A stretch of 64,000 nt of DNA from UMGS1696 sp045643285 (GTDB taxonomy: Bacteria > Bacillota > Clostridia > Oscillospirales > CAG-272), in the NCBI GenBank assembly GCA_045643285.1, contig JAZUKN010000101.1, positions 62,001 through 126,000 on the forward strand, written 5' to 3'. Below the pieces are notes generated by a model that ran no database searches, was not told where the DNA came from, and was given only the letters and a program-made list of their open reading frames with translations. Of the stretch, positions 48,844-58,435 are shown in pieces; position 1 is the stretch's first letter, and each line of letters begins with the position of its first letter. A program made the translations under genes and the position numbers.

Positions 48844-50070
48844 ATGTCAAAAATCAAAATCGGTGCGTTTGGCGCGATCCGCGGCATGACGATGATCCGC
48901 CAGCTCATAAAATCCACCGAAGCCGAGCTTGTTGCGGTGTGCGATAAGAACGAGACCGTTCTATCCGCCTGCCGTAAAGAAGCCGAATCCGTCGGCAAAA
49001 CGAACATTACCTACTATACGGATTTTGACAGATTCTTCGAGCATGATATGGACGCGGTCGTCCTCGCAAACTACGCGAACGAACACGCGCCTTACGCCGT
49101 GAAGTTCCTCCGCAGCGGACGGCACGTCATGTCCGAATGTCTCACGATGTCTACGATGAAAGAGGCGGTCGAGCTTATCGAAGCCGTAGAGGAAAGCGGA
49201 AAGATCTACTCTTACGCTGAAAACTACTGCTATACTCCAGTCCGCACCGAAATGAAAAAGATCTACGAAAGCGGCGTGCTCGGTGAGCTGATGTACGCCG
49301 AGGGCGAATACATCCACGACTGCTCTCCGATCTGGCACGGCATAACATACGGCGAGCGTGACCACTGGCGTAACCTCATGCCGTCGACGTTCTACTGTAC
49401 CCACTCAATAGGTCCGATCCTCTATATGACCGGACTCAGACCTGTGTCCGTCAGCGCGTTTGAGACGCAGAATATGCCGTTCATGCGCGATCTCGGCACT
49501 GCGTCCGGCACATTCTGCACGGAAATGATCACCCTCTCGAACGGCGCACTGCTGAAATCGGCGCATTTTAACCTCAAATCGACTCGCCACTCGAATTATC
49601 AGCTCAGCTGTAACAACGGCTGCGTGCAGGATCTCGGCGACGGACGGATCGCGGTCTACATCGAAAAACCGGGTGAGAACGGCAAGGGTGAGACGAAGAC
49701 TTACGATCCCGAAGCGGTGATAGCCGGAACCGAACAGTCCGGTCACGGCGGAGGAGACTTTTTCACGACTTACTACTTCGTCCGCTCTATCCTCGGAGAC
49801 GAAGAAGCTCTCAAAAAGACCGTGAACGTATATCAGGCTGTCGATATGTGTATGCCCGGCACGCTCGGCTTCAAGTCGCTCGTCGGCGGAAATATCCCCG
49901 TGAGGATCCCCGATCTCCGCAACAAATCGGAGCGCGACGCATACAGGAACGACACGTTCTGCGCTTTCCCCGATATAGCGGGAGAGCAGTACCACCACGC
50001 AAACCTCAAGGGAGACACATATATCCCGGACGAGGTTTTCGAGAGAGTCAAGGAAATGATGAAACAGTAA
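48844..50070 (+). CDS. Gfo/Idh/MocA-family oxidoreductase
   Basis: A 408-residue NAD(P)-dependent dehydrogenase-type protein, a second family member unlike the one at 18577. The Rossmann start IGAFGAIRGMTMIRQL departs from GxGxxG (GAFGAIRG), so cofactor binding may be altered. VCDKNETVL, AVVLANYANEHAPYAVKFLRSGRHVMSE and YAENYCYTPVRTEM follow the family pattern; HSIGPILYMTG and GHGGGDFFTTYYFV supply the C-terminal histidines. ATG at 48844 has GGAGGT ten bases upstream; the ATG at 48826 overlaps that site. Confidence 0.85.
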   Translation: MSKIKIGAFGAIRGMTMIRQLIKSTEAELVAVCDKNETVLSACRKEAESVGKTNITYYTDFDRFFEHDMDAVVLANYANEHAPYAVKFLRSGRHVMSECLTMSTMKEAVELIEAVEESGKIYSYAENYCYTPVRTEMKKIYESGVLGELMYAEGEYIHDCSPIWHGITYGERDHWRNLMPSTFYCTHSIGPILYMTGLRPVSVSAFETQNMPFMRDLGTASGTFCTEMITLSNGALLKSAHFNLKSTRHSNYQLSCNNGCVQDLGDGRIAVYIEKPGENGKGETKTYDPEAVIAGTEQSGHGGGDFFTTYYFVRSILGDEEALKKTVNVYQAVDMCMPGTLGFKSLVGGNIPVRIPDLRNKSERDAYRNDTFCAFPDIAGEQYHHANLKGDTYIPDEVFERVKEMMKQ

Positions 50071-50085
50071 AACAGAATAAAATCG

Positions 50086-50117
50086 GCGTGTCGAACAAAA
50101 ATCGGCACGCTTTTTTG
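50086..50117 (+). terminator. Terminator after the oxidoreductase gene
   Basis: GCGTGTCGA (50086-50094) pairs with TCGGCACGC (50102-50110, one G-U), followed by TTTTTTG. Confidence 0.82.
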
Positions 50118-50142
50118 TGTATTATTGCCCTCTCCGTATTCC

Positions 50143-50171
50143 TTGATTTTTTCGTGGTGATGAAGTATAAT
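50143..50171 (+). promoter_or_regulatory. SigA-type promoter of tdk operon
   Basis: TTGATT (50143-50148), 17 bp, TATAAT (50166-50171), about 35 bp before the tdk ATG. Confidence 0.75.
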
Positions 50172-50207
50172 GTATTTGTAAAAAAATGACGGAATGAGAG
50201 TGAAAGA

Positions 50208-50792
50208 ATGGCAAAACTATACTTCAAGTACGGTGCTATGGGTTCGTCGAAGACAGCACAGGCACTCATCACAAAATTCAACTACGAAGAGAGAAATATG
50301 ACGGTGTGGCTCATAAAACCGTCGGCTGACACGAGAGACGGGGCTGACGTCATCCGCTCGCGCATAGGACTCAGCGAAAAGGCTGACGTTATCGCGCCCG
50401 ACGCGAATATTGCCGCGGAATTTGACCGCCACGGTCACACCGACGTTATCATCGCCGACGAAGCGAATTTCTTCACACCGAAGCAGATCGACGAGCTGAG
50501 GGATATAGTCGACGACTTTGATATTCCCGTGCTTTGCTTCGGTCTGCGAACGGACTTTCAGACGCACACTTTCCCGGGAAGCCAGCGTCTTCTTGAGCTT
50601 GCCGATTCCATTACGGAAATTAAAACGATATGTTCGTGTGGCTCAAAGGCTGTGGTCAACGCGCGTATATTCAACGGTCACGTAGTCACGGAGGGCGAAC
50701 AGGTCGTTCTCGGCGGCAACGAAAGCTACGTCGCCATGTGCCACCGCTGCTGGAAACGCGCAATAAAGGAAAACCTTGAGGTGCGGTTATGA
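50208..50792 (+). CDS. tdk: Thymidine kinase, type II
   Basis: A 194-residue salvage kinase converting thymidine to dTMP. The P-loop reads GAMGSSKT instead of GPMFSGKT, keeping the lysine; VIIADEANFF is the Walker B equivalent, CSCGSKA and CHRCW supply the four zinc cysteines, and the lasso and base-binding segment with FGLRTDFQ is present. It starts the nucleoside salvage region and overlaps the next gene by 4 bp. Confidence 0.93.
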   Translation: MAKLYFKYGAMGSSKTAQALITKFNYEERNMTVWLIKPSADTRDGADVIRSRIGLSEKADVIAPDANIAAEFDRHGHTDVIIADEANFFTPKQIDELRDIVDDFDIPVLCFGLRTDFQTHTFPGSQRLLELADSITEIKTICSCGSKAVVNARIFNGHVVTEGEQVVLGGNESYVAMCHRCWKRAIKENLEVRL

Positions 50793-51814
50793 TGCTTGAT
50801 GAACAGTATAACCCTGAAAAACAGTCGCGGCGCGCGTGGCTCTTCATCGGGCTCGGACTTGTCGCTTACTATGTTCTGATACAGCTTTTCCGCACGCTGT
50901 TCAAGATATATGTTTCTCCGCTTACCGAAGGGATGACAGGACTCGGCGCGGATATCGTCAGTATGCTCGGCACGTTCGGCGTGATGTATTTTCTCGCACA
51001 GCCGCTCTCGTATCTCGTGATGCGGATCGCACCGCGCGAAAAAATCGAAGAAAAAAAGCTCGGTTTCGGTAAATTTCTCGTATTTTTCTTCGTCGCGTTC
51101 TTCTTTATGTTCGCGGGTGCCATGATATCGCTTGTGATAAACGCCGTTGTCTCCGGCTTTACGGGACTGTCGAGCAACGAGTCTGTTTCGGAGGTATTCT
51201 CGAATGTCGATCCGATACTGATGTTTGCGATTTCGGCTGTTCTCGGACCGATCGCAGAAGAGCTGTTGTTCCGTAAATTCATCATCGACAGGACTCATGC
51301 GTTCGGCGGCACGTTCTCGGTAGTTCTCTCCGGCGTGATGTTCGGTCTGTTCCACGGGAACATTCAGCAGATGATCGGAGCCGCAGCCGCAGGAATGCTG
51401 TTCGGCTATATCTATCTGAAAACCGGCAGGATCCGTTATTCGATCATCATCCATATCGGTGTGAACACGTTTGCAAGCCTCGTACAGCTGTTTACGAATA
51501 AGCTCGGACTCGCAGAGCTTGACGATGCCGCAACACTCGCAGAAATGCCAGAAGATGTTATGAACAGCTTTCTCGCGCTTCTCGGTTCGGAAATCGTTTA
51601 CTTCTGCTTCGTCGTTATCGGGATAGTGCTGTTCTGCGTGTATGTCAAGGAGGTCAGAGTCCCGAAAGGTCGGTGCGAGCTGACGGCAGGAAAAAACCTG
51701 AAGTCCGCATTTCTCAACATCGGAATGATACTGTACCTCTTGCTGTGCGCTTATATGGTGGTGTGCAGCTTTTATCCCAACTTTTCACTGTTGAAATTTT
51801 TGAAAATAGTATAA
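50789..51814 (+). CDS. CPBP-family intramembrane protease
   Basis: A 341-residue multi-pass membrane protein with the CPBP (CAAX protease/bacteriocin-processing) signature: EELLFRKFIIDR (EExxxR), FGLFHGN (FxxxH) and HIGVNTF (HxxxN), all within the membrane. About eight helices are visible. Members process or confer immunity to peptides, but the target is unknown. Translational coupling to tdk (ATGA overlap) places it in the salvage operon without an evident reason. Confidence 0.88.
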   Translation: MMLDEQYNPEKQSRRAWLFIGLGLVAYYVLIQLFRTLFKIYVSPLTEGMTGLGADIVSMLGTFGVMYFLAQPLSYLVMRIAPREKIEEKKLGFGKFLVFFFVAFFFMFAGAMISLVINAVVSGFTGLSSNESVSEVFSNVDPILMFAISAVLGPIAEELLFRKFIIDRTHAFGGTFSVVLSGVMFGLFHGNIQQMIGAAAAGMLFGYIYLKTGRIRYSIIIHIGVNTFASLVQLFTNKLGLAELDDAATLAEMPEDVMNSFLALLGSEIVYFCFVVIGIVLFCVYVKEVRVPKGRCELTAGKNLKSAFLNIGMILYLLLCAYMVVCSFYPNFSLLKFLKIV

Positions 51815-51844
51815 TGTTATATATACATTAAGGAGATTTTTGCT

Positions 51845-52516
51845 ATGGAAATCAAAGACATTCTTTCAAAGGTCGACCACACGCTTCTCGCAGTTGACGC
51901 GACATGGGAACAGATCCGCGCGATCTGCGACGACGGTATGAAGTACGGCACGGCGTCCGTCTGCATCCCCGCGTCTTACGTTAAACAGGCGTGCGACTAT
52001 GTTGACGGAAAACTTGCGATCTGCACGGTGATCGGATTCCCGAACGGCTACTCGACGACGGTGGCGAAGTGCTTTGAAGCGGCTGACGCGGTACAGAACG
52101 GCGCAAAAGAAGTCGATATGGTTATCAACGTCGGCTGGCTCAAGGATAAGAGATACGACGATCTGCTTGACGAGATCAAGGCGATCCGCGAAGCGATAGA
52201 CACCGTAAAGAGCGGCATAATCTTAAAGGTCATAATCGAGACGTGCCTCCTCACCGACGACGAAAAGATAAAGATGTGCGAGATCGTCTCAAAATCTGGT
52301 GCGGACTTCATTAAAACGTCTACGGGCTTCTCCAAAGGCGGTGCAACGTTCGAGGACGTGAAGCTCTTCGCCGATCACGTTGAGTCTCACCTCAAGATCA
52401 AGGCGGCAGGCGGCATTTCGTCTATCGAGGACGCTGAAAAGTTCGTCTCCCTCGGCGCGTCGAGACTCGGAACAAGCCGTATCGTAAAAATCGTAAAGGC
52501 AAACGAAAATAAATAA
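51845..52516 (+). CDS. deoC: Deoxyribose-phosphate aldolase
   Basis: A 223-residue class I aldolase cleaving deoxyribose-5-phosphate to glyceraldehyde-3-phosphate and acetaldehyde. Motifs are KVDHTLLAVDAT, TVIGFPNGYSTT, EVDMVINVGWL, KVIIETCLL and the Schiff-base lysine in FIKTSTGF; KAAGGIS follows. AAGGAG precedes the ATG. It lies 26 bp ahead of deoD, so nucleoside phosphorolysis and sugar breakdown are co-expressed. Confidence 0.96.
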   Translation: MEIKDILSKVDHTLLAVDATWEQIRAICDDGMKYGTASVCIPASYVKQACDYVDGKLAICTVIGFPNGYSTTVAKCFEAADAVQNGAKEVDMVINVGWLKDKRYDDLLDEIKAIREAIDTVKSGIILKVIIETCLLTDDEKIKMCEIVSKSGADFIKTSTGFSKGGATFEDVKLFADHVESHLKIKAAGGISSIEDAEKFVSLGASRLGTSRIVKIVKANENK

Positions 52517-52542
52517 AACGAAAACAAAAAGGAGAAAACGAA

Positions 52543-53247
52543 ATGTCAACACCTCATATTTCATGTGAAAAGGGCGATTTCGCAAAGACCGTGCTGATGC
52601 CCGGCGACCCGCTCCGTTCCAAATTCATCGCAGAAACGTTCCTCACCGACGCAAAGCTCGTCAATAATGTCCGCGGCGTACAGGGCTACACCGGATATTA
52701 TAACGGCAAGAGAGTGTCCGTAATGGCGTCCGGTATGGGACAGCCGGCTATCGGCATCTATTCGTACGAGCTTTTCAATATGTTCGGCGTCGAGAGCATC
52801 ATCCGTATCGGCTCGTGCGGCTCGTTCGTAAAGGAACTCAAGATCCGCGACATCCTCATCGCAATGGGCGCGTGCACAAATTCAAATTATGCAATGCAGT
52901 ACAGACTTCCCGGCACGTTCTGCCCGATCGCTGACTTCGGACTCGTCAAACGTGCGGCTGAGGAATGCGAAAAGCTCGGCGTAAACTATAAAGTCGGCAA
53001 TATTTTCTCGTCAGATACGTTCTACGACGACGCAAATTCCGGTATGGAATGGGCAAAAATGGGCGTTCTCGGCGTTGAAATGGAGTCGGCGGCTCTCTAC
53101 TGCAACGCGGCAAGAGCAGGGAAGAAGGCTCTCACGATCTGCACGGTCAGCGACTCGTTCGTTTCTCCCGAAATAACGACTGCCGAAGAGAGACAGACCT
53201 CGTTCACGACGATGATGAAGGTCGCGCTTGAGATAGCCGAGGAATGA
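52543..53247 (+). CDS. deoD: Purine-nucleoside phosphorylase
   Basis: A 234-residue hexameric (DeoD-type) phosphorylase splitting purine (deoxy)nucleosides with phosphate. The N-terminus TPHISCEKGDFAKTVLMPGDPLRSKFIAETFL, GMGQPAIGIYSYEL, GSCGSF, GVEMESAALY and TVSDSF with the catalytic aspartate are all present. AAGGAG lies before the ATG. Together with deoC, udk and the BMP-type importer it forms a complete nucleoside catabolic set. Confidence 0.96.
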   Translation: MSTPHISCEKGDFAKTVLMPGDPLRSKFIAETFLTDAKLVNNVRGVQGYTGYYNGKRVSVMASGMGQPAIGIYSYELFNMFGVESIIRIGSCGSFVKELKIRDILIAMGACTNSNYAMQYRLPGTFCPIADFGLVKRAAEECEKLGVNYKVGNIFSSDTFYDDANSGMEWAKMGVLGVEMESAALYCNAARAGKKALTICTVSDSFVSPEITTAEERQTSFTTMMKVALEIAEE

Positions 53248-53342
53248 TACGGCACGACAACACGCCGAATAATCCGGTATTGTCATTTTGAAACAAAAAA
53301 GACATAAAAAACTGTAATCTTTCACAAAATTTTATAAATCTA

Positions 53343-53371
53343 TTGAATTTTCGACGGCTCGATGATATAAT
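53343..53371 (+). promoter_or_regulatory. SigA-type promoter of the nucleoside importer operon
   Basis: TTGAAT (53343-53348), 17 bp, TATAAT (53366-53371), 40 bp ahead of the binding-protein gene. Confidence 0.78.
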
Positions 53372-53410
53372 ACAGTTTGGCAGTACATAAAAATTTTTTG
53401 GAGGTATATT

Positions 53411-54517
53411 ATGAAAAAAATCCTTTCTGTTGTACTCGCACTCGTACTCACACTCTCCGCACTCGCAGTTCTTTCTTCCTGCTCTCAGGGACCGAAGACC
53501 TATGAGATCGCCGTTGTAACAGACGTCGGCCAGCTCATGGACAAGGGCTTCAACCAGGGAACATACGAAGGCGCTAAGGCTTACGCTGAAGCAAACAAGC
53601 TCTCCTACAAGTACTATCAGCCCGCAAACGGCTCCGACGCTACAGACGAAGACCGTATTGCAGCAATGAGACAGGCAGTAAACAACGGTGCGAAAGTCAT
53701 CGTTACTCCCGGCTTCCTTCAGGCAACAGCTATCGAAACAATAGCTGAAGAAAACCCCGATGTTAAGATCATCTTCATCGACGGTTGGGGCATGGGCCGT
53801 GAAAACGTTGTCGGCGTTTCCTACGCTGAACAGGAATCCGGCTACCTCGCTGGTTATGCAGCAGTAGTTGAAGGATACACAAGACTCGGCTTCACAGGTG
53901 GCGGCGGCGGTTCCAACCCTGCTTGCAACAGATACGGTTTCGGCTTCGTTCAGGGCGCTGCAGCAGCTTCCCAGAAGCTCGGCAAGGACATCACAGTTAA
54001 GTTCTCCTGGCAGAACGGTGCTTCCTTCTCCGCATCCGACGCTCTCCAGACACAGATCTCCGGCTGGTATGAAAACGGCACAGAAGTCGTATTCTCCTGC
54101 GGCGGTTCTATGTTCGACTCTGTTAAGGCAGCAGCCGCTACATACGAAAACGCAAAGATCATCGGTGTTGACGTTGACCAGTCCTTCGAATCCGACAGAG
54201 TTATCACATCCGCTGTAAAGGGTCTTTCCGAATCCGTTCAGTACGTTCTCGCAAAGATGTACGACGGCAAGTGGGCTGACCTCAACGGTGCTATCAACCT
54301 CGGTGCAGCTGACAACGCTACAGGTATTCCTACCGAAACATTTGAACAGACTCTGAAGACATGGACTCTCGACGAGTACAATGCACTTCTCGGTCAGATC
54401 AAAGCAGGCGAAGTTGTTCCCGCAGCTGAAACTCCCGAAGACGCTAACAACGGCGCATGGCTCGAAGCATGGCTCACATCCAACGGTTACACAAACGTAA
54501 CTATCGACTTCGAATAA
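53411..54517 (+). CDS. bmpA: BMP-family nucleoside-binding lipoprotein
   Basis: A 368-residue substrate-binding lipoprotein of the PnrA/BmpA family that captures purine or other nucleosides outside the cell. The signal peptide ends in LAVLSSC (modified cysteine at about residue 24). The mature start TYEIAVVTDVGQLMDKGFNQGTYEGAK and GFTGGGGGSNPACNRYGFGFVQGA are family hallmarks. GGAGGT precedes the ATG. A hairpin with a weak T-run follows, which would give more of this protein than of the downstream transporter parts. Codon use is visibly more biased (GTT, GCA, TCC) than neighbours, as in highly expressed genes. Confidence 0.93.
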   Translation: MKKILSVVLALVLTLSALAVLSSCSQGPKTYEIAVVTDVGQLMDKGFNQGTYEGAKAYAEANKLSYKYYQPANGSDATDEDRIAAMRQAVNNGAKVIVTPGFLQATAIETIAEENPDVKIIFIDGWGMGRENVVGVSYAEQESGYLAGYAAVVEGYTRLGFTGGGGGSNPACNRYGFGFVQGAAAASQKLGKDITVKFSWQNGASFSASDALQTQISGWYENGTEVVFSCGGSMFDSVKAAAATYENAKIIGVDVDQSFESDRVITSAVKGLSESVQYVLAKMYDGKWADLNGAINLGAADNATGIPTETFEQTLKTWTLDEYNALLGQIKAGEVVPAAETPEDANNGAWLEAWLTSNGYTNVTIDFE

Positions 54518-54539
54518 TTCAAATATCTTTTGACATGGG

Positions 54540-54561
54540 GAAAGGGCCTTGTGGTCCTTTC
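54540..54561 (+). terminator. Intra-operon attenuator after bmpA
   Basis: GAAAGGGCC-TTGT-GGTCCTTTC forms a 9-bp stem followed by the weak T-run TTCTTGTT; probably a partial terminator. Confidence 0.65.
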
Positions 54562-54674
54562 TTCTTGTTAATGCCGCACTTTTTCGTCAGTCGGACAGGC
54601 TTTGCGGCACCGACAAGAGGAAAGGAACGGGTAAAAACCGCCCATGTCCCTAAAAAATAAAAAGGGGTAACAGT

Positions 54675-56252
54675 ATGAACGACGTCACAAAGACAGCAGA
54701 GACTGCAGGACAGTCGCCGTATGTTATCGAGATGCGCAATATTACGAAGGTCTTCCCCGGTATTATTGCAAACGATGACATAACGCTCCAACTCAAAAAA
54801 GGAGAGATCCACGCACTTCTCGGTGAAAACGGAGCCGGAAAATCCACGCTGATGAGCGTGCTTTTCGGTCTGTATAAGCCGGAAAAAGGGCAGATCTACA
54901 AAAACGGTCAGCCCGTCACCGTAAACGATCCGAACGACGCGAACGCTCTCGGTATCGGTATGGTACACCAGCACTTCAAGCTCGTTGACGTGTTTACCGT
55001 GCTTGACAACATCATTCTCGGAGTCGAGCCGAACACTCTCGGCGTGCTGAGGAGAAAAGAAGCGCGCGAAAAGGTGATGAAGCTCTCCGAGGCGTACGGT
55101 CTGAACATCGACCCGGACGCACTTGTCGAGGACATCACGGTCGGTATGCAGCAGAGAACGGAAATTCTCAAGATGCTCTACCGAGATAACGAAATTCTGA
55201 TCTTCGACGAGCCGACAGCCGTTCTCACACCTCAGGAGATCGACGAGCTTATGAAGATCATGAAAGGTCTTGCCGCTGAGGGCAAATCGATCCTCTTCAT
55301 CACGCATAAGCTGAACGAGATCATGGCAGTCGCCGACAGAGTATCAGTTCTCCGCAAGGGCAAGTACATCGGAACGGTCAACGTAGCCGATACGACTAAG
55401 GAAGAGCTTTCCAACATGATGGTCGGGAGAGACGTAAAGTTCGTTGTCGACAAGGACGAAGCAAAACCGAAAGAAACCGTACTCAGCATCAGAGATATGT
55501 GCGTCAAATCGAAGCTCCACAAAAAGGACGCAGTACATAACGTATCTCTCGACGTTCACGCAGGCGAAGTCGTTTGTATCGCAGGTATCGACGGTAACGG
55601 TCAGACCGAGTTCGTTCACGGACTTACGGGACTTGAACCGCTCGAAAAAGGTCAGATCACGCTTTGCGGCGAAAACATCACACATAAATCCATCCGTCAC
55701 CGCAACACGCACGGTATGAGCCATATCCCCGAAGACAGACACAAGCACGATCTTATCCTTGACTACACAGTCGAGCAGAATATGGTTCTCCAGCGTTATT
55801 TCGAGCCGAAATTCCAAAACGGCGGCTTCATCAAGTTCGGTGAAGTGCGCGAATACACGAACGCACTTATCGAAAAGTTCGACGTCCGCTCCGGTCAGGG
55901 CGCTATCACACCGGCCCGCTCAATGTCCGGCGGCAACCAGCAGAAAGCTATCATCGCAAGAGAGCTTGACAGAGAGCATAAACTCCTCATCGCAGTCCAG
56001 CCGACGCGCGGACTTGACGTAGGCGCTATCGAATACATCCATTCGCAGATCATCAAGGACAGAGACGAAGGCGCGGGCGTGCTTCTCGTATCTCTTGAGC
56101 TTGACGAAGTAATGAACCTCTCCGACAGGATCCTCGTTATGTATGAGGGTGAGATCGTCGGCGAGCTTGACCCGAAGAAGACCAACGTACAGGAACTCGG
56201 TCTTTATATGGCAGGTGCCATGAGAAATACGGAAGGGGGTACAAAAGAATGA
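54675..56252 (+). CDS. nupO: Nucleoside ABC importer, duplicated ATPase
   Basis: A 525-residue protein with two ABC domains in tandem (about 15-250 and 265-515), the layout of simple-sugar and nucleoside importers. The first has Walker A GENGAGKST and Walker B ILIFDEPTAVLTP; its signature is the variant ITVGMQQR. The second has degenerate Walker A GIDGNGQTE, signature SGGNQQK and LLIAVQPTRGLDVGA. GGGGTAAC precedes the ATG. It couples to the next gene by a 4-bp overlap and matches Bacillus NupO (YufO). Confidence 0.93.
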   Translation: MNDVTKTAETAGQSPYVIEMRNITKVFPGIIANDDITLQLKKGEIHALLGENGAGKSTLMSVLFGLYKPEKGQIYKNGQPVTVNDPNDANALGIGMVHQHFKLVDVFTVLDNIILGVEPNTLGVLRRKEAREKVMKLSEAYGLNIDPDALVEDITVGMQQRTEILKMLYRDNEILIFDEPTAVLTPQEIDELMKIMKGLAAEGKSILFITHKLNEIMAVADRVSVLRKGKYIGTVNVADTTKEELSNMMVGRDVKFVVDKDEAKPKETVLSIRDMCVKSKLHKKDAVHNVSLDVHAGEVVCIAGIDGNGQTEFVHGLTGLEPLEKGQITLCGENITHKSIRHRNTHGMSHIPEDRHKHDLILDYTVEQNMVLQRYFEPKFQNGGFIKFGEVREYTNALIEKFDVRSGQGAITPARSMSGGNQQKAIIARELDREHKLLIAVQPTRGLDVGAIEYIHSQIIKDRDEGAGVLLVSLELDEVMNLSDRILVMYEGEIVGELDPKKTNVQELGLYMAGAMRNTEGGTKE

Positions 56253-57463
56253 AAAAGAACGGACTTCTCGGAAGTGACGGCGTAAAGTCGTTTGTTGCTT
56301 CGCTTATTTGTATCCTCGGCGGTATTCTCGTCGGATTCCTCGTTCTTCTTATCCTCGCTATCTTCACACCCGATATTCCGATCGGCGACGCATTCACCGG
56401 ACTCGGAATAATCCTCGGCGGACCGTTCGCATCCGGCAGCGGCGGCGACGTAATGTTCATGATAGGTGAAATGCTCTTTGAAGCAGCCCCGCTTCTCATG
56501 ACAGGTCTTTCCGTTGCAATAGCATTCAAAACAGGTCTTTTCAATATCGGTGCACCGGGTCAGTACCTCATGGGTACGATGACCTCCATAGTCGTTGCAC
56601 TGACAGTCAAGACAAACGGTGGAAGCGGATTTCTCGTATGGCTTCTCGCACTTCTCGCAGGTACTCTTGCAGGAGCTATCTGGGGCTGCATCCCGGGACT
56701 CTTCAAGGCTCTTCTCGGAGTAAACGAAGTTATTGTCTGCATCATGACCAACTGGATAGCCGCAAACATCGTAAGCTGGATATTCAAGGTCAACGGTCAG
56801 TTCATCAACACGGCAGGCGGTAAGAGCGCGTATACGCTCAAGACCGCTGTCAACAATGTCGCCACACCGAAGCTCGGACTTGACAAGATTTTCGTCGGCT
56901 CGAACATCGACATCGGCATTTTCCTGGCGATCATTGTGGCAATCGGCATTTATATCATGATGAACAAGACCACGTTCGGCTATGAGCTCAAGGCGTGCGG
57001 TCATAACCGTGAAGGCGCGCGTTACGCTGGTATGAGCGCAAAGAGAAACATCATCCTCTCCATGGCAATAGCAGGCGCACTTTCAGCTCTCGGCGCATCG
57101 CTCTATTATCTGAACGGCAATATCGAGTTCGCATGGGATACATACCTCAGACTTCCTGATGTAGGCTTCAACGGAATCCCGGTCGCGCTTCTCGCATCGA
57201 ACAATCCGCTCGGCGTAATCGCGTCGTCCGTATTCCTCCGCTACATTGACAAGGGCGGCTTCAACCTCGCAGGCTACACCGGATATAACGAATACGTCTG
57301 CGACCTTATCATCGCCGTTATCATCTACTTCGCAGGTTTCGCAAAGCTCATTCAGTCGTTCCTCACAAGCAAGAAAAAGAAAAATATCGCAAAGATTCCC
57401 GATAAAGTCATAACGACACCGACTCAAAAAGATAATAACGAAAAGGAGGGCGCAAAACAATGA
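56249..57463 (+). CDS. nupP: Nucleoside ABC importer permease 1
   Basis: A 404-residue membrane protein with about ten helices, matching NupP (YufP) permeases. Family segments include FKTGLFNIGAPGQYLMGTM, LLGVNEVIVCIMTNWIA and GYELKACGHNREGARYAGM, the coupling loop contacting the ATPase. The last 30 residues are a hydrophilic tail rich in lysine. It overlaps both neighbours by 4 bp. Confidence 0.93.
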   Translation: MKKNGLLGSDGVKSFVASLICILGGILVGFLVLLILAIFTPDIPIGDAFTGLGIILGGPFASGSGGDVMFMIGEMLFEAAPLLMTGLSVAIAFKTGLFNIGAPGQYLMGTMTSIVVALTVKTNGGSGFLVWLLALLAGTLAGAIWGCIPGLFKALLGVNEVIVCIMTNWIAANIVSWIFKVNGQFINTAGGKSAYTLKTAVNNVATPKLGLDKIFVGSNIDIGIFLAIIVAIGIYIMMNKTTFGYELKACGHNREGARYAGMSAKRNIILSMAIAGALSALGASLYYLNGNIEFAWDTYLRLPDVGFNGIPVALLASNNPLGVIASSVFLRYIDKGGFNLAGYTGYNEYVCDLIIAVIIYFAGFAKLIQSFLTSKKKKNIAKIPDKVITTPTQKDNNEKEGAKQ

Positions 57464-58434
57464 CATTCCTCATTCAACAGACTTTGATTTGCACGATCCC
57501 TCTTCTCATCGTCGCAATGGCAGGTATGTTCGCTGAACGAAGCGGTATCATCAACATCGCTCTCGACGGTATCATGATCATGGGCGCGTTCTGCGGCGCA
57601 CTTTCGGTCTACCTCTGCCAGAAAAACGGCTGGCTTGCCGGTAACAGTCAGCTTATCTTCATACTCGCAATGGTAGTGTCGGCACTGTTCGGCGCGATAT
57701 TCTCACTGCTCCTGTCGTTCTCGGCGATCAACCTCAAAGCCGACCAGACTATCGGCGGTACTGCGCTCAACCTCCTTGCTCCCGCTATCGCACTGTTCAT
57801 TATCAAGATCTTCTTCATGCAGGACAAGCTCGTTATGCCGAAGGACACAGGCTTCGTTATCCTCAATAAGAACGTTCCGAAGTTCCTTCAGCCGTTCCTC
57901 GACAGAGCGTATATTTCGACGCTTATCGTCATCGTTCTTTACATTCTTCTCGCACTTCTTCTCTATAAGACGAGATTCGGACTCCGTCTCCGTGCGTGCG
58001 GTGAACATCCGCAGGCGGCAGACTCCGTCGGTATCAACGTACATAAGATGAGATACATCGGCACGACTATCTCCGGTGCTCTCGGCGGACTCGGCGGCTA
58101 CGTTTATATCGCAACATCTGCCGGCGGTACTGCCAGCGGATCGGTTGCCGGAATGGGCTTCCTTGCGATCGCTATTATGATATTCGGTAACTGGAAACCT
58201 GTCGGCATCGCACTCGGCTCACTTCTGTTCGGTCTTCTCCGTTGTATCGGTGCGGCTTACGCGAACATCGACATCAACGGCGACGGCATCTTCGCACTGA
58301 AAGAGCTCGGACTCCCGAACTACTTCTACAACATCATCCCGTACGTTGCAGTTCTCATCGTTCTGATGTTCACGTCGTCGAAGTCCCGCGCACCGAAGGC
58401 AGAAGGCATTCCGTACGACAAGGGAATGAGATAA
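57460..58434 (+). CDS. nupQ: Nucleoside ABC importer permease 2
   Basis: A 324-residue membrane permease, partner of the preceding one and like NupQ (YufQ). It has FAERSGIINIALDGIMIMGAFCG, ADQTIGGTALNLLAPAIALF and the coupling loop FGLRLRACGEHPQAADSVGINV; about nine helices. udk begins one base after its stop codon, so imported nucleosides meet their kinase from the same mRNA. Confidence 0.93.
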   Translation: MTFLIQQTLICTIPLLIVAMAGMFAERSGIINIALDGIMIMGAFCGALSVYLCQKNGWLAGNSQLIFILAMVVSALFGAIFSLLLSFSAINLKADQTIGGTALNLLAPAIALFIIKIFFMQDKLVMPKDTGFVILNKNVPKFLQPFLDRAYISTLIVIVLYILLALLLYKTRFGLRLRACGEHPQAADSVGINVHKMRYIGTTISGALGGLGGYVYIATSAGGTASGSVAGMGFLAIAIMIFGNWKPVGIALGSLLFGLLRCIGAAYANIDINGDGIFALKELGLPNYFYNIIPYVAVLIVLMFTSSKSRAPKAEGIPYDKGMR

Positions 58435-58435
58435 T

